Source of the DNA: Puniceicoccaceae bacterium
Lineage (GTDB): Bacteria > Verrucomicrobiota > Verrucomicrobiia > Opitutales > JAFGAQ01
Length of the DNA stretch: 64,000 bases
Assembly: GCA_040224245.1 (NCBI GenBank)
Contig: JBEGIR010000074.1
Location: 48,546-112,545, forward strand
Reading direction: 5' to 3'
Shown here: piece after piece, positions 8,049-17,564 of the stretch
How positions within the stretch are numbered: the first letter of the stretch is position 1
Layout of the letters: each line of letters begins with the position of its first letter
Translations under genes and position numbers: made by a program
The notes under the pieces: model-generated
Database searches by the model: none
Told to the model about the DNA's origin: nothing
The model's input: only the letters and a program-made list of their open reading frames with translations

Positions 8049-11000
8049 ATGATCAAAAACCTGCCTGTCGAAGAAGATATCGCGCTCAAGCGCTACACCT
8101 CCATTCCTCGCGACCAAAAACCCAGATTCAACTGGAAGGAAGTCTTTTCACCCAAGCTGCTTTCCGAAACCGATCCGGAGGCTCTGCGTTCCATCACCAT
8201 CCGTTCCGATGAAGGGGAACAGGTGTATGACCTTACAGACATTGCTGACACCATTGGCAACGCCCTGACCAATTTGCTCTTGTCCCGGGACGAAAGTGAA
8301 ATTTTCACAGAAAAAAACCGGCGCTTTGTCGCCACCATTGCCCAGGTGGTGACCGAACGCATCACGCGACAGGCCATCAAGGAAGAGGAGTGTGTATTCA
8401 GCACCCGCGAAATCGATTTGCTGATCGAGCGTGCCCTCATCGAAAACCACGCGCACGATGTGGCAAAGAGCCTGGTTGTGGGGCGGGAGTTGCACAACCT
8501 CGACAATGATCCGGCGATGTTGCATGTGCAGGTGATCCGGCGCAACGGACAGATGGTTCCCTGGGATGTGAACAAGATCGAAGTCGCTGTGCGCAAGGCG
8601 TTTCTCTCGCTTGAGAAAGATTCCAGCCCCGCCGAACAGATCGCCCAGGGCGTTGCTGACCGGGTACAGGAGAAAGGTGTCAACCGCATCTACATCGAAG
8701 AAGTGCAGGACTTTGTGCAGGAGGAGCTGATGCGCCAGGGGCACTTCAAGGTTGCCGAGGCCTACATCCTGTACCGGGCACACCGCGCGAGCTTGCGGCA
8801 GGAACTCGAAGTGGAACAGGATGATCGGCAGGATGCCATGGTGGTTGTCAAACGTGCGGATGGTTCCACGTATTTCTGGGACGGTCACGACCTGCGCAAG
8901 CGCATTGATTATGCGACAATGGGACTGGAACTCGAACTGAGCCGCGATGAAATCGAGACGGAACTCCGCCGCTCCATGCATGCGGAAATGTCCGAATCCG
9001 ACCTACGCAAAACCCTGCTGTTGAATTCGAAAACCCTGATCGAGCGGGACGCTGATTTCTCCAAATTCGCTGGCCGCATGCTCGAAACGTTCATTTATGA
9101 GGAAGTGCTCGACTGGTCCATCGAGCGGGATGGAATTTCCACGCTCAAATCCGCGCATCGCGAGCAGTTTCGCAGCTATCTAAAGCGGGGTGTGGAGCTG
9201 GATCGCCTGAGCGAAAAATTGCTTGCCTACGACCTCGACCAGCTGGCCGATGCGCTCGATCCTTCAGCGGACATGGATTTTGATTATCTGGGGGTGCAGA
9301 CCCTCTACGACCGCTATCTGATTGTGGACAAGACGGACTCCAGAAATCATCGTCGCATCGAAACTCCGCAGTTTTTCTGGATGCGGGTGGCAATGGGACT
9401 GTTTGTTGGGGAGCACGAGAAGCAACCCAGCGAACCCGCTATCATTGAGCTCTACAACCTCTACAAGAGCCGTCGATTCTGCTCCTCAACACCGACCCTG
9501 TTCAACTCGGGAACACCTCGCAGCCAGTTGTCGTCGTGTTACCTCTACAAGGTGGACGACAGTATTGAGTCGATCATGTATCGCGGCATCGCGGAAAATG
9601 CGTTTCTTTCGAAATGGGCGGGCGGTCTCGGAGGCAGCTGGACATCCGTTCGTGGAACAGGTTCCCACATTCGGGGAACCAACGGTGAGAGCCAGGGCGT
9701 CATACCATTCCTGAAACTGCACAACGACCAGTTGGTTGCGGTCAATCAGGGAGGCAAACGTCGAGGCTCGGGTTGTGCCTATCTCGAGACCTGGCATAAC
9801 GACATCTATGACTTCCTGGAATTGCGGCGCAACACCGGTGATGACCGCCGACGCACGCACGACATGAACACGGCAAACTGGATACCGGATCTGTTCATGA
9901 AGCGCATGGAGGCGCGTGAAGAGTGGACTCTTTTCCATTCCAATGAAGTGCCCGATCTACATGACCTTTACGGCAAGGCGTTTGAAAAGCGCTACCTGGA
10001 GTATGAAAAACTCCTGGATGAAGGAAAGATCGGCGGACAGCGCATCAAGGCCATCGATTTGTGGAAAAAGATGCTGCAGATGATCTTTGAAACCGGGCAC
10101 CCATGGTTCACTTTCAAGGATGCCTGCAACATTCGTTCCCCACAGGATCATGTGGGAGTCATTCACAGTTCGAATCTCTGCACGGAAATCACGCTGAACA
10201 CCGATGCGGATGAAACCGCAGTCTGTAACCTCGGCTCGGTTGTGCTCGACTCACACCTTGATGCACAGGGCAACTTGGATCTTGAGAAGCTGCGTGAGAC
10301 TGTTCGCGTTGCGGTTCGTGCACTTGATAATGTGATCGATATCAACTTTTATCCGACCGAAGCTGCGCGTGCTTCCAACATGCGCCACCGCCCGATCGGA
10401 TTGGGCGTCATGGGGCTGCAAAACTGTCTCTACCGTAAGGGAATCCCCTTTGAAAGTGAGGAGGCCGTGGAATTCAATGACGAATTTCAGGAGGCAATTG
10501 CCTACTTCGCCTACGAAGCTTCGTCCGATCTTGCCAAGGAACGTGGACGCTACTCCACCTATGAAGGTTCCAAATGGGACCGTGGACTGTTGCCGCAGGA
10601 TACGATCGAACTGTTGGGTTCCGAGCGTGGAGAGGCGATTGATGTACCGCTGGGTGCGAGGATGGACTGGGAGCCGCTTCGTGCGAAAATCCGCAAACAG
10701 GGCATGCGCAACAGCAATGTGCTCGCCATCGCACCGACAGCGACCATTTCGAACATCATGGGATCCACGCCCTGCATTGAACCGACCTACAAGAACCTCT
10801 TTGTGAAGAGCAATCTTTCGGGTGAGTTCATCGTGCTCAACGCGTTTCTCGTTCGTGATTTGAAAGCACTGGGACTCTGGACCCGGGAGGTGCGTGACAT
10901 GCTCAAGTATTTTGATGGTGAACTTGAAAATATCGAGGGCATCCCGGATACGATCAAGCGTCGCTACAAAACCGCATTTGGAGTGAACTACAATTACCTG

Positions 11001-11330
11001 ATCGACGCAGCAGCCCGCCGCCAGAAGTGGATCGATCAGGCCCAGTCGGTAAATCTGTTCCTTGCGGAACCGGATCTCAAGACGCTTTCGCACATGTATC
11101 GTGCTGCGTGGCACAAGGGGCTGAAGACGACCTACTACTTGCGCACGCTCGGCGCATCGAACATTGAAAAAGCGACCGTATCCGTGAAAAAAGCGGGTGT
11201 GCGCATGCCCGGAGACGCGGCAGCGAGCATTCCGGCCACCGAACCTGTGCGCAAATTTTCCGAAGAGGAACGCGCTGCGTGTTCGCTGGATGCCATGCTC
11301 AACGGTGGTGAGTGTGAGGCCTGCCAGTAA
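8049..11330 (+). CDS. nrdA: Ribonucleotide reductase large subunit with three ATP-cones
   Basis: 1093 aa, against about 760 in E. coli. The extra length is N-terminal: three ATP-cone-like regulatory domains at about 47-142 (most divergent), 158-250 (QVIRRNGQMVPWDVNKIE) and 263-350 (VVKRADGSTYFWDGHDL). The catalytic barrel follows, with Cys497 and Cys726 as the redox pair, Asn709/Cys711/Glu713 (NLCTE) at the active site, Tyr1029-Tyr1030 for radical transfer and a C-terminal CEAC (Cys1089, Cys1092) for re-reduction by thioredoxin or glutaredoxin. All catalytic residues are intact. Multiple ATP-cones are known for chlamydial class Ic enzymes, which fits the partner NrdB. Transcription comes from the NrdR-controlled promoter upstream of nrdB. 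Confidence 0.96.
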   Translation: MIKNLPVEEDIALKRYTSIPRDQKPRFNWKEVFSPKLLSETDPEALRSITIRSDEGEQVYDLTDIADTIGNALTNLLLSRDESEIFTEKNRRFVATIAQVVTERITRQAIKEEECVFSTREIDLLIERALIENHAHDVAKSLVVGRELHNLDNDPAMLHVQVIRRNGQMVPWDVNKIEVAVRKAFLSLEKDSSPAEQIAQGVADRVQEKGVNRIYIEEVQDFVQEELMRQGHFKVAEAYILYRAHRASLRQELEVEQDDRQDAMVVVKRADGSTYFWDGHDLRKRIDYATMGLELELSRDEIETELRRSMHAEMSESDLRKTLLLNSKTLIERDADFSKFAGRMLETFIYEEVLDWSIERDGISTLKSAHREQFRSYLKRGVELDRLSEKLLAYDLDQLADALDPSADMDFDYLGVQTLYDRYLIVDKTDSRNHRRIETPQFFWMRVAMGLFVGEHEKQPSEPAIIELYNLYKSRRFCSSTPTLFNSGTPRSQLSSCYLYKVDDSIESIMYRGIAENAFLSKWAGGLGGSWTSVRGTGSHIRGTNGESQGVIPFLKLHNDQLVAVNQGGKRRGSGCAYLETWHNDIYDFLELRRNTGDDRRRTHDMNTANWIPDLFMKRMEAREEWTLFHSNEVPDLHDLYGKAFEKRYLEYEKLLDEGKIGGQRIKAIDLWKKMLQMIFETGHPWFTFKDACNIRSPQDHVGVIHSSNLCTEITLNTDADETAVCNLGSVVLDSHLDAQGNLDLEKLRETVRVAVRALDNVIDINFYPTEAARASNMRHRPIGLGVMGLQNCLYRKGIPFESEEAVEFNDEFQEAIAYFAYEASSDLAKERGRYSTYEGSKWDRGLLPQDTIELLGSERGEAIDVPLGARMDWEPLRAKIRKQGMRNSNVLAIAPTATISNIMGSTPCIEPTYKNLFVKSNLSGEFIVLNAFLVRDLKALGLWTREVRDMLKYFDGELENIEGIPDTIKRRYKTAFGVNYNYLIDAAARRQKWIDQAQSVNLFLAEPDLKTLSHMYRAAWHKGLKTTYYLRTLGASNIEKATVSVKKAGVRMPGDAAASIPATEPVRKFSEEERAACSLDAMLNGGECEACQ

Positions 11331-11362
11331 GCTGCATCCGGTAGGATGACTTTTGCTTAATC

Positions 11363-11397
11363 TCTGCCCGTCCCGACCTTTGTTCGGGACGGGCAGA
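11363..11397 (+). terminator. Perfect 14-bp hairpin after nrdA
   Basis: A perfect inverted repeat (arms 11363-11376 and 11384-11397, loop of 7 nt) lies 33 bp after the nrdA stop. The stem is GC-rich (CTGCCCGTCCCG on the left arm). No T-run follows on either strand, so it is either a Rho-assisted or pausing terminator or a 3'-end stabiliser of the nrdBA message. Confidence 0.6.
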
Positions 11398-11505
11398 CTG
11401 GTCATAGGGCCATGAGTGAAGTCCCAGTGAGAAATTCCTGTTTTTTGAATGGGAAATCCCGTGAGCGTGGTTATGCTCAAGCCTATAACTCGCCCATGAG
11501 CTGGC

Positions 11506-12024
11506 ATGAATGCATTTGACAGCGTCGAACTCGAACCCATCTCCGGCCCAGTCCCGCCTGAACCGGTCGTGAACCTGTGGCCAGCGGTGTTCTGGACGCT
11601 CGGCGGGATTGCATTTGTTGCCTTGCTGGCATGGGGTTGCTGGTTTTGCATACGCTGCTGGAAGCAGGGGTCCTTTGCCAGAAAACCTCGATCTGTCTAC
11701 CGCATGCAGCGTCTCGTTCGGCGGGCCAGAGCACAAAAAGACTCCGCGACGCAAGCTGCGGATATTGATGCACTCTGGTCGATCCTGCAGGAATATCTCA
11801 TCGAAATGGCGTACGTCAAAAAATCCAGTCCGACTCTTGAGGAAATTCATCAGGAACTTGACCTGCTTGGTAGCTCCCCCGGCTGGAATACGGCAACCTT
11901 GCAGCACCTGATTTCACAGGTTGAACAGATCAAATATGTCGGACCAGAGAGCCGTGTGGATCCAGAAACGCTTCGACAGGATCTGATCTCACTTCTGGGT
12001 GAAATCATTGCGCATCATCGTTGA
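11506..12024 (+). CDS. Small membrane protein resembling DUF4381
   Basis: 172 aa. A Pro-rich N-terminus is followed by one strong membrane helix (about 28-50, VFWTLGGIAFVALLAW), a basic stretch and a helical cytoplasmic domain with the end pattern LEQIKY. This layout resembles the DUF4381 family, which usually sits beside MoxR ATPases and von Willebrand-type Bat proteins. No such neighbours are visible here, so the family call is tentative. Its stop codon directly abuts the ATG of the prmC frame, which suggests one transcript. Confidence 0.6.
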   Translation: MNAFDSVELEPISGPVPPEPVVNLWPAVFWTLGGIAFVALLAWGCWFCIRCWKQGSFARKPRSVYRMQRLVRRARAQKDSATQAADIDALWSILQEYLIEMAYVKKSSPTLEEIHQELDLLGSSPGWNTATLQHLISQVEQIKYVGPESRVDPETLRQDLISLLGEIIAHHR

Positions 12025-12897
12025 ATGGACCAAAGTAGGCAACGCATGGAAACGGTTCTCAGCATTCTCGACAAGACAACGACCTATTTTCAGAAGCATG
12101 GCATTGAGAATGCGCGTCTGGATGCGGAGCTTTTGCTTTCGCATGTGCTCGAATGCAAGCGAATGCAGCTGTATCTCGACTTTGAACGTCCGCTACCGGA
12201 ATCGACATTGGCATCCTTGCGTCCGCTACTGAAAAAACGGGCAAACCGCGAACCCCTGCAGTATCTGATCGGGTCCACCTCGTTTATGGATTTTACGCTG
12301 AAGACGGACCCCCGTGCATTGATTCCGAGGCCGGAGACCGAAGAGCTGGTGGAACTGATCCTTGCACATTTTGACAAGCGTGCGAAACCCGAGCGCATCC
12401 TTGACCTTGGAACAGGCACCGGTGCGATCGCCTGCGCCCTTGCCCGCGCCTTTCCGGATGCCGAGGTCATGGCTACGGACTTGAGCGAAACCACATTGAC
12501 ATTGGCTCGTGAGAATATCGAACGGCTTGCTTTGCAGCAGAAGATCCATTGTCTGCAGAGCCATTGGTTTCAAGGCGTGACGGGCGTGTATGATCTGATC
12601 GTCAGCAATCCTCCTTATCTTGCAGATCACGAACTGGAGACCCTGGAACCCGAAGTTGGGAAATTTGAACCCCATCGTGCGCTGGCTTCAGGTCCCAGTG
12701 GACTCGAGGCGATTGAGGTACTGCTTACGGAAGCACCGAAGTTCCTTCGGAAAAATGGAGTCATATTCCTGGAGACGGGGTGCAGTCAGGAGTCCGCGAT
12801 TCGATCATTTGCGCGTGAGCTTGGACAGGAACCACGTCTCGAATGTTTCAAGGACCTCAACCATCGCCATCGATTTGTTCGATTGGAAATGGGCTGA
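12025..12897 (+). CDS. prmC: Peptide chain release factor N5-glutamine methyltransferase
   Basis: 290 aa. The enzyme methylates the GGQ glutamine of release factors RF1 and RF2. The N-terminal helical release-factor-binding domain (about 8-90) is followed by a Rossmann-fold methyltransferase with SAM loop DLGTGTG (127-133) and the substrate-glutamine motif NPPY (195-198). The start could also be the ATG at 12046 (MET), which has a better AGG ribosome site and matches the usual family start; the stop is the same either way. Confidence 0.93.
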   Translation: MDQSRQRMETVLSILDKTTTYFQKHGIENARLDAELLLSHVLECKRMQLYLDFERPLPESTLASLRPLLKKRANREPLQYLIGSTSFMDFTLKTDPRALIPRPETEELVELILAHFDKRAKPERILDLGTGTGAIACALARAFPDAEVMATDLSETTLTLARENIERLALQQKIHCLQSHWFQGVTGVYDLIVSNPPYLADHELETLEPEVGKFEPHRALASGPSGLEAIEVLLTEAPKFLRKNGVIFLETGCSQESAIRSFARELGQEPRLECFKDLNHRHRFVRLEMG

Positions 12898-12929
12898 GAG
12901 GAGCCAAGCCCCCAGCTAACACGCGCTAC

Positions 12930-15416
12930 TTATCGTGTAGAGCGAAGGGGATCGCCGGCCGGATTCAGTTCTCCCAGAATGTGATTCAGCGTGGGCGCAT
13001 TGTCCGAATGAATGGCAATCTGGCGGTTTTCAGAGGTGTCGATGTGCTTTTCAAGCAGAATCCAGTCGCTCACGATGCGCATGCTTTCCCGCAGATGGAT
13101 ATCAAACCCCTTTTTGTCCTCGTCTTCCTCTTCATCATCATCCTTCGCATCCGCATCGAGTTCAACGGAATCATTAGAATCCACATTGGCAGCGAGCTGA
13201 GGAGAATCCGACGCTCCGGTTTCATTTTCAACTTCAGTTTCTGCGGGGGGTTCTGGCATCGGCTCGGGATCCTTTAGAGGGATGGCGAGGTGTGCAAATG
13301 TGAACCCTTCGAGTTCATCCTGACGTGCTTCCAACTGGTCGATGAGTTGATCGTCGGCGTTGAGCAGGTTGATGCGGTCGAGAAGCCCGATAGGGATGGA
13401 TTTCCGGTCGTAGCGCGACTTGAAGCTCGAAATGGTTGCATCGAGATATTGGAATTCCTCAAGAAGCTCCCTGCGCTGCTGGCTGCGATCCGCGAGAAGC
13501 CCTACAATGGAATCCTGCAGGTAGGGATAGGCGTTTGAGACCAGAAGCTCCGATTCGATGGGAAGTTCCTCGATCTGGTCCCAGGTCATCGGATTGTCTA
13601 GGTCAGATTCCCGGATGGGGAGCAACTCTGCCACACTGGGTAAATTGATATCTGAAACCACCCCGCGCAGCTGAGTGGATGAGCCATCGGGCAGGTAGTA
13701 TTTGGCAATCGTGATTTTCGCCATGGAAGGCATCGACGAAGAGGACGAAGTTGTCGGGATCAGCCGACCAACGCGCTCCAGCAAGTTGGGGCGGATGAAG
13801 CGGTTGTCCCTCCCCATCATGTCATAGACAGAAATCGGCAAGGTAAAGGTGGATTGTACGGTTCCCTTCCCGTGCGTGGATTCATCTCCGATCACCAGCG
13901 CGCGACGGTAGAACTGGAGGGCGCCTGCAACGATTTCGGAAGCGGATGCACTGTAGCGCGAAGTCAGCACCGCCAGGGGGCCTTCCCATGATATTTTGGG
14001 GTCATAGTCACGGCTGACATCCACATCACCAGCACGGTTTTTCACCTTGACGACGGGTCCAGTCGTGATGAAGAGACCGGTGACATTGATGGCTTCGTCC
14101 AGCAGACCCCCGCCGTTGTTGCGCAGATCCAGCACAATGCCTTCGACTCCCTGCTCCTTCAGGCGAGAAATCAACAGATCGACATCATCACGGGCGCGGG
14201 TGGAATGCGGATTGCCGTGAGTGGGACCGTAAAAATTGGGAAGTTTGATGACCCCGATGGACAGCGTCGTGTCGCCTGCGGGAACTTGATGCAGCTCGGC
14301 AGAAGCCAGCTTTTCCTCAAGCTTGATGCGCTTGCGGGTGATGGGCACAACCTTGTCCTCAACGCTCGTCTCGGAACGGATTCGCAGGCGCACGAGTGAA
14401 TCCTCCTTGCCCCGAATCAGGCGCACGATGTCACGCAGGCGCTTGCCGACCACATCTTCGAATTCCCCACGCCCCTGAGCAACTCCGATGATGGTATCTC
14501 CCTCCTTGATTTCTCCGGATTTTGCGGCAGGACCGCCATCAATCAGTTCCAAAATCTTGCAGAAACCGTTGTCGTCGCTGAGCACGGCACCGATACCGAT
14601 GAGTTCATTGCTGATCGAAATTCCGAAATCTTCGGACGTGTCGGGCGACATAAAATTGGAGTGTGGGTCGTAGCGCTGTGCGAGTTCGGTCAGAAAATCC
14701 TCTTGCACTTCAGCTGGTTTGGTTTCGCCGATGCGCTGCAACCAGCGCTCATAGCGCTCGAGAATTTTTTGCTTTGCGTCGACAATCCACTCCTGATGCT
14801 GCTCGGCACTGATGTGCTCGTCATACTGTTCTCTTGTGAGTTGTGGTACTGGCTCGTCCCCAAATTGCTCCTCCAGCTCCTCGCGAATCTTTGGAATGAT
14901 TTCCGATAAAATTTCGTGGCGAATGCGGCGAGTCCACAGCTCATCTGCCTCTTCGCGGGTCTTGGGCCAGGTGCGATTTTCCAGGTCGGTGATGTAGTCT
15001 CCACTTCCAAACACATCGATCTCACCCTCGAGAAAGGTACGAGTCCAGTCGAGGCGTTCGGCCACTCGTTTTTCAAAGGTATTGAAGATGTAGAACGCGG
15101 GATAGAGTTCGTTTTTGTCGAGATAGTTGTTTTTGAGCGTGCGACCAAAACGCTGCGTCCAGAGCCACTCGTCGGAACTGAGAAAATAAAGATAATTGAA
15201 ATCCAGACGCTCCATATACTGAGGGATGAGGGCCTCATAATCCTCCTGTGTGAGCACCTTCTGCGTGAAATGCAGGCGCTCCATGGCCATGCGCATATCC
15301 TTGATTTCCGCCTTCATCTGAAAACTGGTCTCCAGCGGGACTTCAGCAGAAATGGGCGATACAGCCGCACACGATAGTGTCAGCAGAAGAAAATGGATTC
15401 GAAAGCGGTTGAGCAT
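12930..15416 (-). CDS. prc: Tail-specific (C-terminal processing) protease
   Basis: 828 aa from ATG 15416, chosen because a signal peptide follows immediately (hydrophobic 7-23); an upstream TTG frame start is rejected. This is an S41A serine protease acting in the periplasm. It has an N-terminal helical region, a PDZ domain at about 272-342 (ELIGIGAVL ... KEGDTIIG), the S41 domain with DLRNNGGG, catalytic Ser491 in the YSASASE stretch and Lys517 in HGKGTVQ, and a DUF3340-type C-terminal region. The last 100 residues hold an acidic low-complexity patch (DDDEEEDEDKKG). Length and catalytic layout match E. coli Prc, which trims periplasmic proteins and controls cell-wall hydrolases. Confidence 0.93.
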   Translation of the reverse strand: MLNRFRIHFLLLTLSCAAVSPISAEVPLETSFQMKAEIKDMRMAMERLHFTQKVLTQEDYEALIPQYMERLDFNYLYFLSSDEWLWTQRFGRTLKNNYLDKNELYPAFYIFNTFEKRVAERLDWTRTFLEGEIDVFGSGDYITDLENRTWPKTREEADELWTRRIRHEILSEIIPKIREELEEQFGDEPVPQLTREQYDEHISAEQHQEWIVDAKQKILERYERWLQRIGETKPAEVQEDFLTELAQRYDPHSNFMSPDTSEDFGISISNELIGIGAVLSDDNGFCKILELIDGGPAAKSGEIKEGDTIIGVAQGRGEFEDVVGKRLRDIVRLIRGKEDSLVRLRIRSETSVEDKVVPITRKRIKLEEKLASAELHQVPAGDTTLSIGVIKLPNFYGPTHGNPHSTRARDDVDLLISRLKEQGVEGIVLDLRNNGGGLLDEAINVTGLFITTGPVVKVKNRAGDVDVSRDYDPKISWEGPLAVLTSRYSASASEIVAGALQFYRRALVIGDESTHGKGTVQSTFTLPISVYDMMGRDNRFIRPNLLERVGRLIPTTSSSSSMPSMAKITIAKYYLPDGSSTQLRGVVSDINLPSVAELLPIRESDLDNPMTWDQIEELPIESELLVSNAYPYLQDSIVGLLADRSQQRRELLEEFQYLDATISSFKSRYDRKSIPIGLLDRINLLNADDQLIDQLEARQDELEGFTFAHLAIPLKDPEPMPEPPAETEVENETGASDSPQLAANVDSNDSVELDADAKDDDEEEDEDKKGFDIHLRESMRIVSDWILLEKHIDTSENRQIAIHSDNAPTLNHILGELNPAGDPLRSTR

Positions 15417-15529
15417 ACTGCGGTGGGATTGTGGTGAAATTGCGGTGATTGTCAAAAAATGGAAGAAGACCTTGGAATTTGGCTTGAGTCAGGTTGATTT
15501 CGATTCCAGAGCAATTCCGAAAGAGCGGA

Positions 15530-16303
15530 CTATTCCGGGTCGGGCACGAGCTTAGATCTCCTTCCATCGATCAATCGTTCAAAATACGGTTCATTTTGCG
15601 GTTGGCTAAGATCGGGCAGCTCATCCTCCTCGTCGTCGTCCTCTTCCTCATCGTTGAGTGCAAACACTAGCTCGTCGGGCTTTTCAAAGACCTGAGCGAT
15701 GCGACGCACCTGATTATCCATGACCAGCAACATATCGTGCAAGCGACCCTTGCGCGTGTTTTCAATGATGCACGGGTAGGATTCCCTTTTGAAAAAGGCC
15801 TTGTATTCCTTGAGCCATGAGACGGGCAGGGATTTGAATTCGTCCAGGATCACCAGATCCGAAAAATGAAAACAGCACTCGTACCATTTTCGGGTGCGAC
15901 TGCATTGCGAGACTTTGTAGCAGTCGACCCATGTGGTAATGCGTTGCAGTGCAAACCCTGAGCTGGGAACCCAGTAGGCAAGGGTTTCAAGCATGTCGAC
16001 AAGGTGAAGGGTTCCGTGGGCGAGGAAGAGCGCAGTTACCCCCGGACGTGCGATGGGAGCTTTCGCAAACGCGCAGGACTCCGTTTCGAGTGACCATGTC
16101 GACGTTTGCATGCCTTTGTTGAGCAGCTGGGCCAGAGCCGGGCAGTCAGGCAGGGCTTCGGATTCGTGATGCCAAAGTTCGACGCTCTCACCGTGAAAGA
16201 TCAGGTAGGACGCCATTTGGAAAACGATCTCGAATCGCTGATCGTTGGCGACCCCCAGCACGACAAAAAGGTCACTTGTAAGCTCCGGTTCTGACGGATT
16301 CAT
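15530..16303 (-). CDS. Unknown protein with an acidic C-terminal tail
   Basis: 257 aa from ATG 16303 (an in-frame ATG at 16321 is also possible). I do not recognise the family with certainty. There is no signal peptide or membrane helix, so it is predicted cytoplasmic. The middle is Cys- and Trp-rich (WYECCFHFSD) and is followed by an apparent alpha/beta core with hydrophobic strands FVVLGVA and VTALFLAHG. The tail carries ten acidic residues in a row of eleven (EEEDDDEEDE) before a basic end. It lies between prc and aroC on the same strand, but the gaps (113 bp and 42 bp) give no firm functional link. Confidence 0.7.
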   Translation of the reverse strand: MNPSEPELTSDLFVVLGVANDQRFEIVFQMASYLIFHGESVELWHHESEALPDCPALAQLLNKGMQTSTWSLETESCAFAKAPIARPGVTALFLAHGTLHLVDMLETLAYWVPSSGFALQRITTWVDCYKVSQCSRTRKWYECCFHFSDLVILDEFKSLPVSWLKEYKAFFKRESYPCIIENTRKGRLHDMLLVMDNQVRRIAQVFEKPDELVFALNDEEEDDDEEDELPDLSQPQNEPYFERLIDGRRSKLVPDPE

Positions 16304-16345
16304 GATGCAATTATCGGACAAAAACGTGAGAACTTCAAACTGACC

Positions 16346-17434
16346 TTAGAGGTGAGAGAGCGCACGGTGGCGCAACAGGTGATCGAGTGCCACCAGAGCG
16401 GCCATTGCCTCGACAATGACCACAGCACGCGGAACCACGCAAGGATCATGGCGCCCTTTGCCAATCAACTCAGCCGGGTTTCCCTGCAGATCCACAGTGG
16501 CCTGGGGACGCAGGATGGTTGCGGTGGGTTTGAACGCAGTTGAAAAGTAGATCTCTTCTCCATTGGTGATGCCGCCCTGCACGCCACCGGAGCGGTTGGT
16601 GATCGTGTGCACGTTGCCGTCTTCGACGGTGGGAAGGTCATTGTGAGTGGAACCGCGCATGCGGGAACCGGCAAATCCGCTTCCAATCTCGAAGCCCTTG
16701 GTCGCTGGAATCGAAAGCATTGCTTTGGCGAGATCAGCCTCAAAGCGATCGAAGACCGGGTCGCCCAGCCCGACTGGCATTCCCCGCATGCGGCACAGGA
16801 TACGCCCTCCCACGGAGTCACCATCGGAGCGTGCGGCCTTGATCGCTTCGATCATGCGCTCGGCAATAGCGGCATCGGGGCAGCGCACGATGTTGGCCTC
16901 CACCTGCTCAAGTGTGGGAAATGGGAGGGACTCCGGATGTGGCAGATCGATATCGGCAATGCTGCTGACATAGGCACGGATTTCGACTCCAGCGAGGGTC
17001 GCAAGCACCTGCTTGGCGATGGCACCTGCCGCAACTCGTGCGATGGTTTCCCGCGCGGAGGAACGTCCGCCTCCTTCGTGGTTGCGGATGCCATACTTTG
17101 ATTGATAGGTGAAATCGGCGTGAGACGGGCGAAACTTGTCGCGCATTTCGTCGTAGGCGTTGGGCCTTGCATCTGTATTGGACACGTAGATGGCGATGGG
17201 AGTGCCAGTGCTCTTTCCTTCCCAGATGCCTGAAACAACCGTGGCGGTGTCGGGTTCCTTGCGCTGGGTAGTGATCTTGCTTTGTCCCGGACGCCTGCGA
17301 TCCAGTTCAGCCTGAAGAAATGCGAGGTCAATCGGAATTCGGGGCGGGCAACCATCAATGACGACACCGATGCTGCCACCGTGGCTTTCTCCCCAAGTGG
17401 AGATTGTAAAGAGTTTTCCGAATGAACTTCCCAT
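16346..17434 (-). CDS. aroC: Chorismate synthase
   Basis: 362 aa from ATG 17434 (MGSSFGKLF), the normal family start; an open extension of 32 codons upstream is not conserved. It catalyses the last step of the shikimate pathway, EPSP to chorismate, using reduced FMN. Signature motifs are [10 protein letters not shown] near the N-terminus, [14 protein letters not shown] in the middle and the FEIGSGF segment. Length is typical of the long bacterial form. It follows lpd on the same strand after 131 bp. Confidence 0.96.
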   Translation of the reverse strand: MGSSFGKLFTISTWGESHGGSIGVVIDGCPPRIPIDLAFLQAELDRRRPGQSKITTQRKEPDTATVVSGIWEGKSTGTPIAIYVSNTDARPNAYDEMRDKFRPSHADFTYQSKYGIRNHEGGGRSSARETIARVAAGAIAKQVLATLAGVEIRAYVSSIADIDLPHPESLPFPTLEQVEANIVRCPDAAIAERMIEAIKAARSDGDSVGGRILCRMRGMPVGLGDPVFDRFEADLAKAMLSIPATKGFEIGSGFAGSRMRGSTHNDLPTVEDGNVHTITNRSGGVQGGITNGEEIYFSTAFKPTATILRPQATVDLQGNPAELIGKGRHDPCVVPRAVVIVEAMAALVALDHLLRHRALSHL

Positions 17435-17564
17435 GATGCTGTGATTTCTGCAGTGGACGGATCGACGCTGCGAATGGGCAGCGGACTCCGCACTCAGCCG
17501 CATTTGAATCGAGCGTTCCGAGAGCGTCAACCCCTAGTTTGCCTGCCGGGTGCTCGGTGACAGC

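Noticed and set aside
10251..11651. A 466-codon open frame on the minus strand
   Set aside because: Antisense to the nrdA catalytic core, with no family features.
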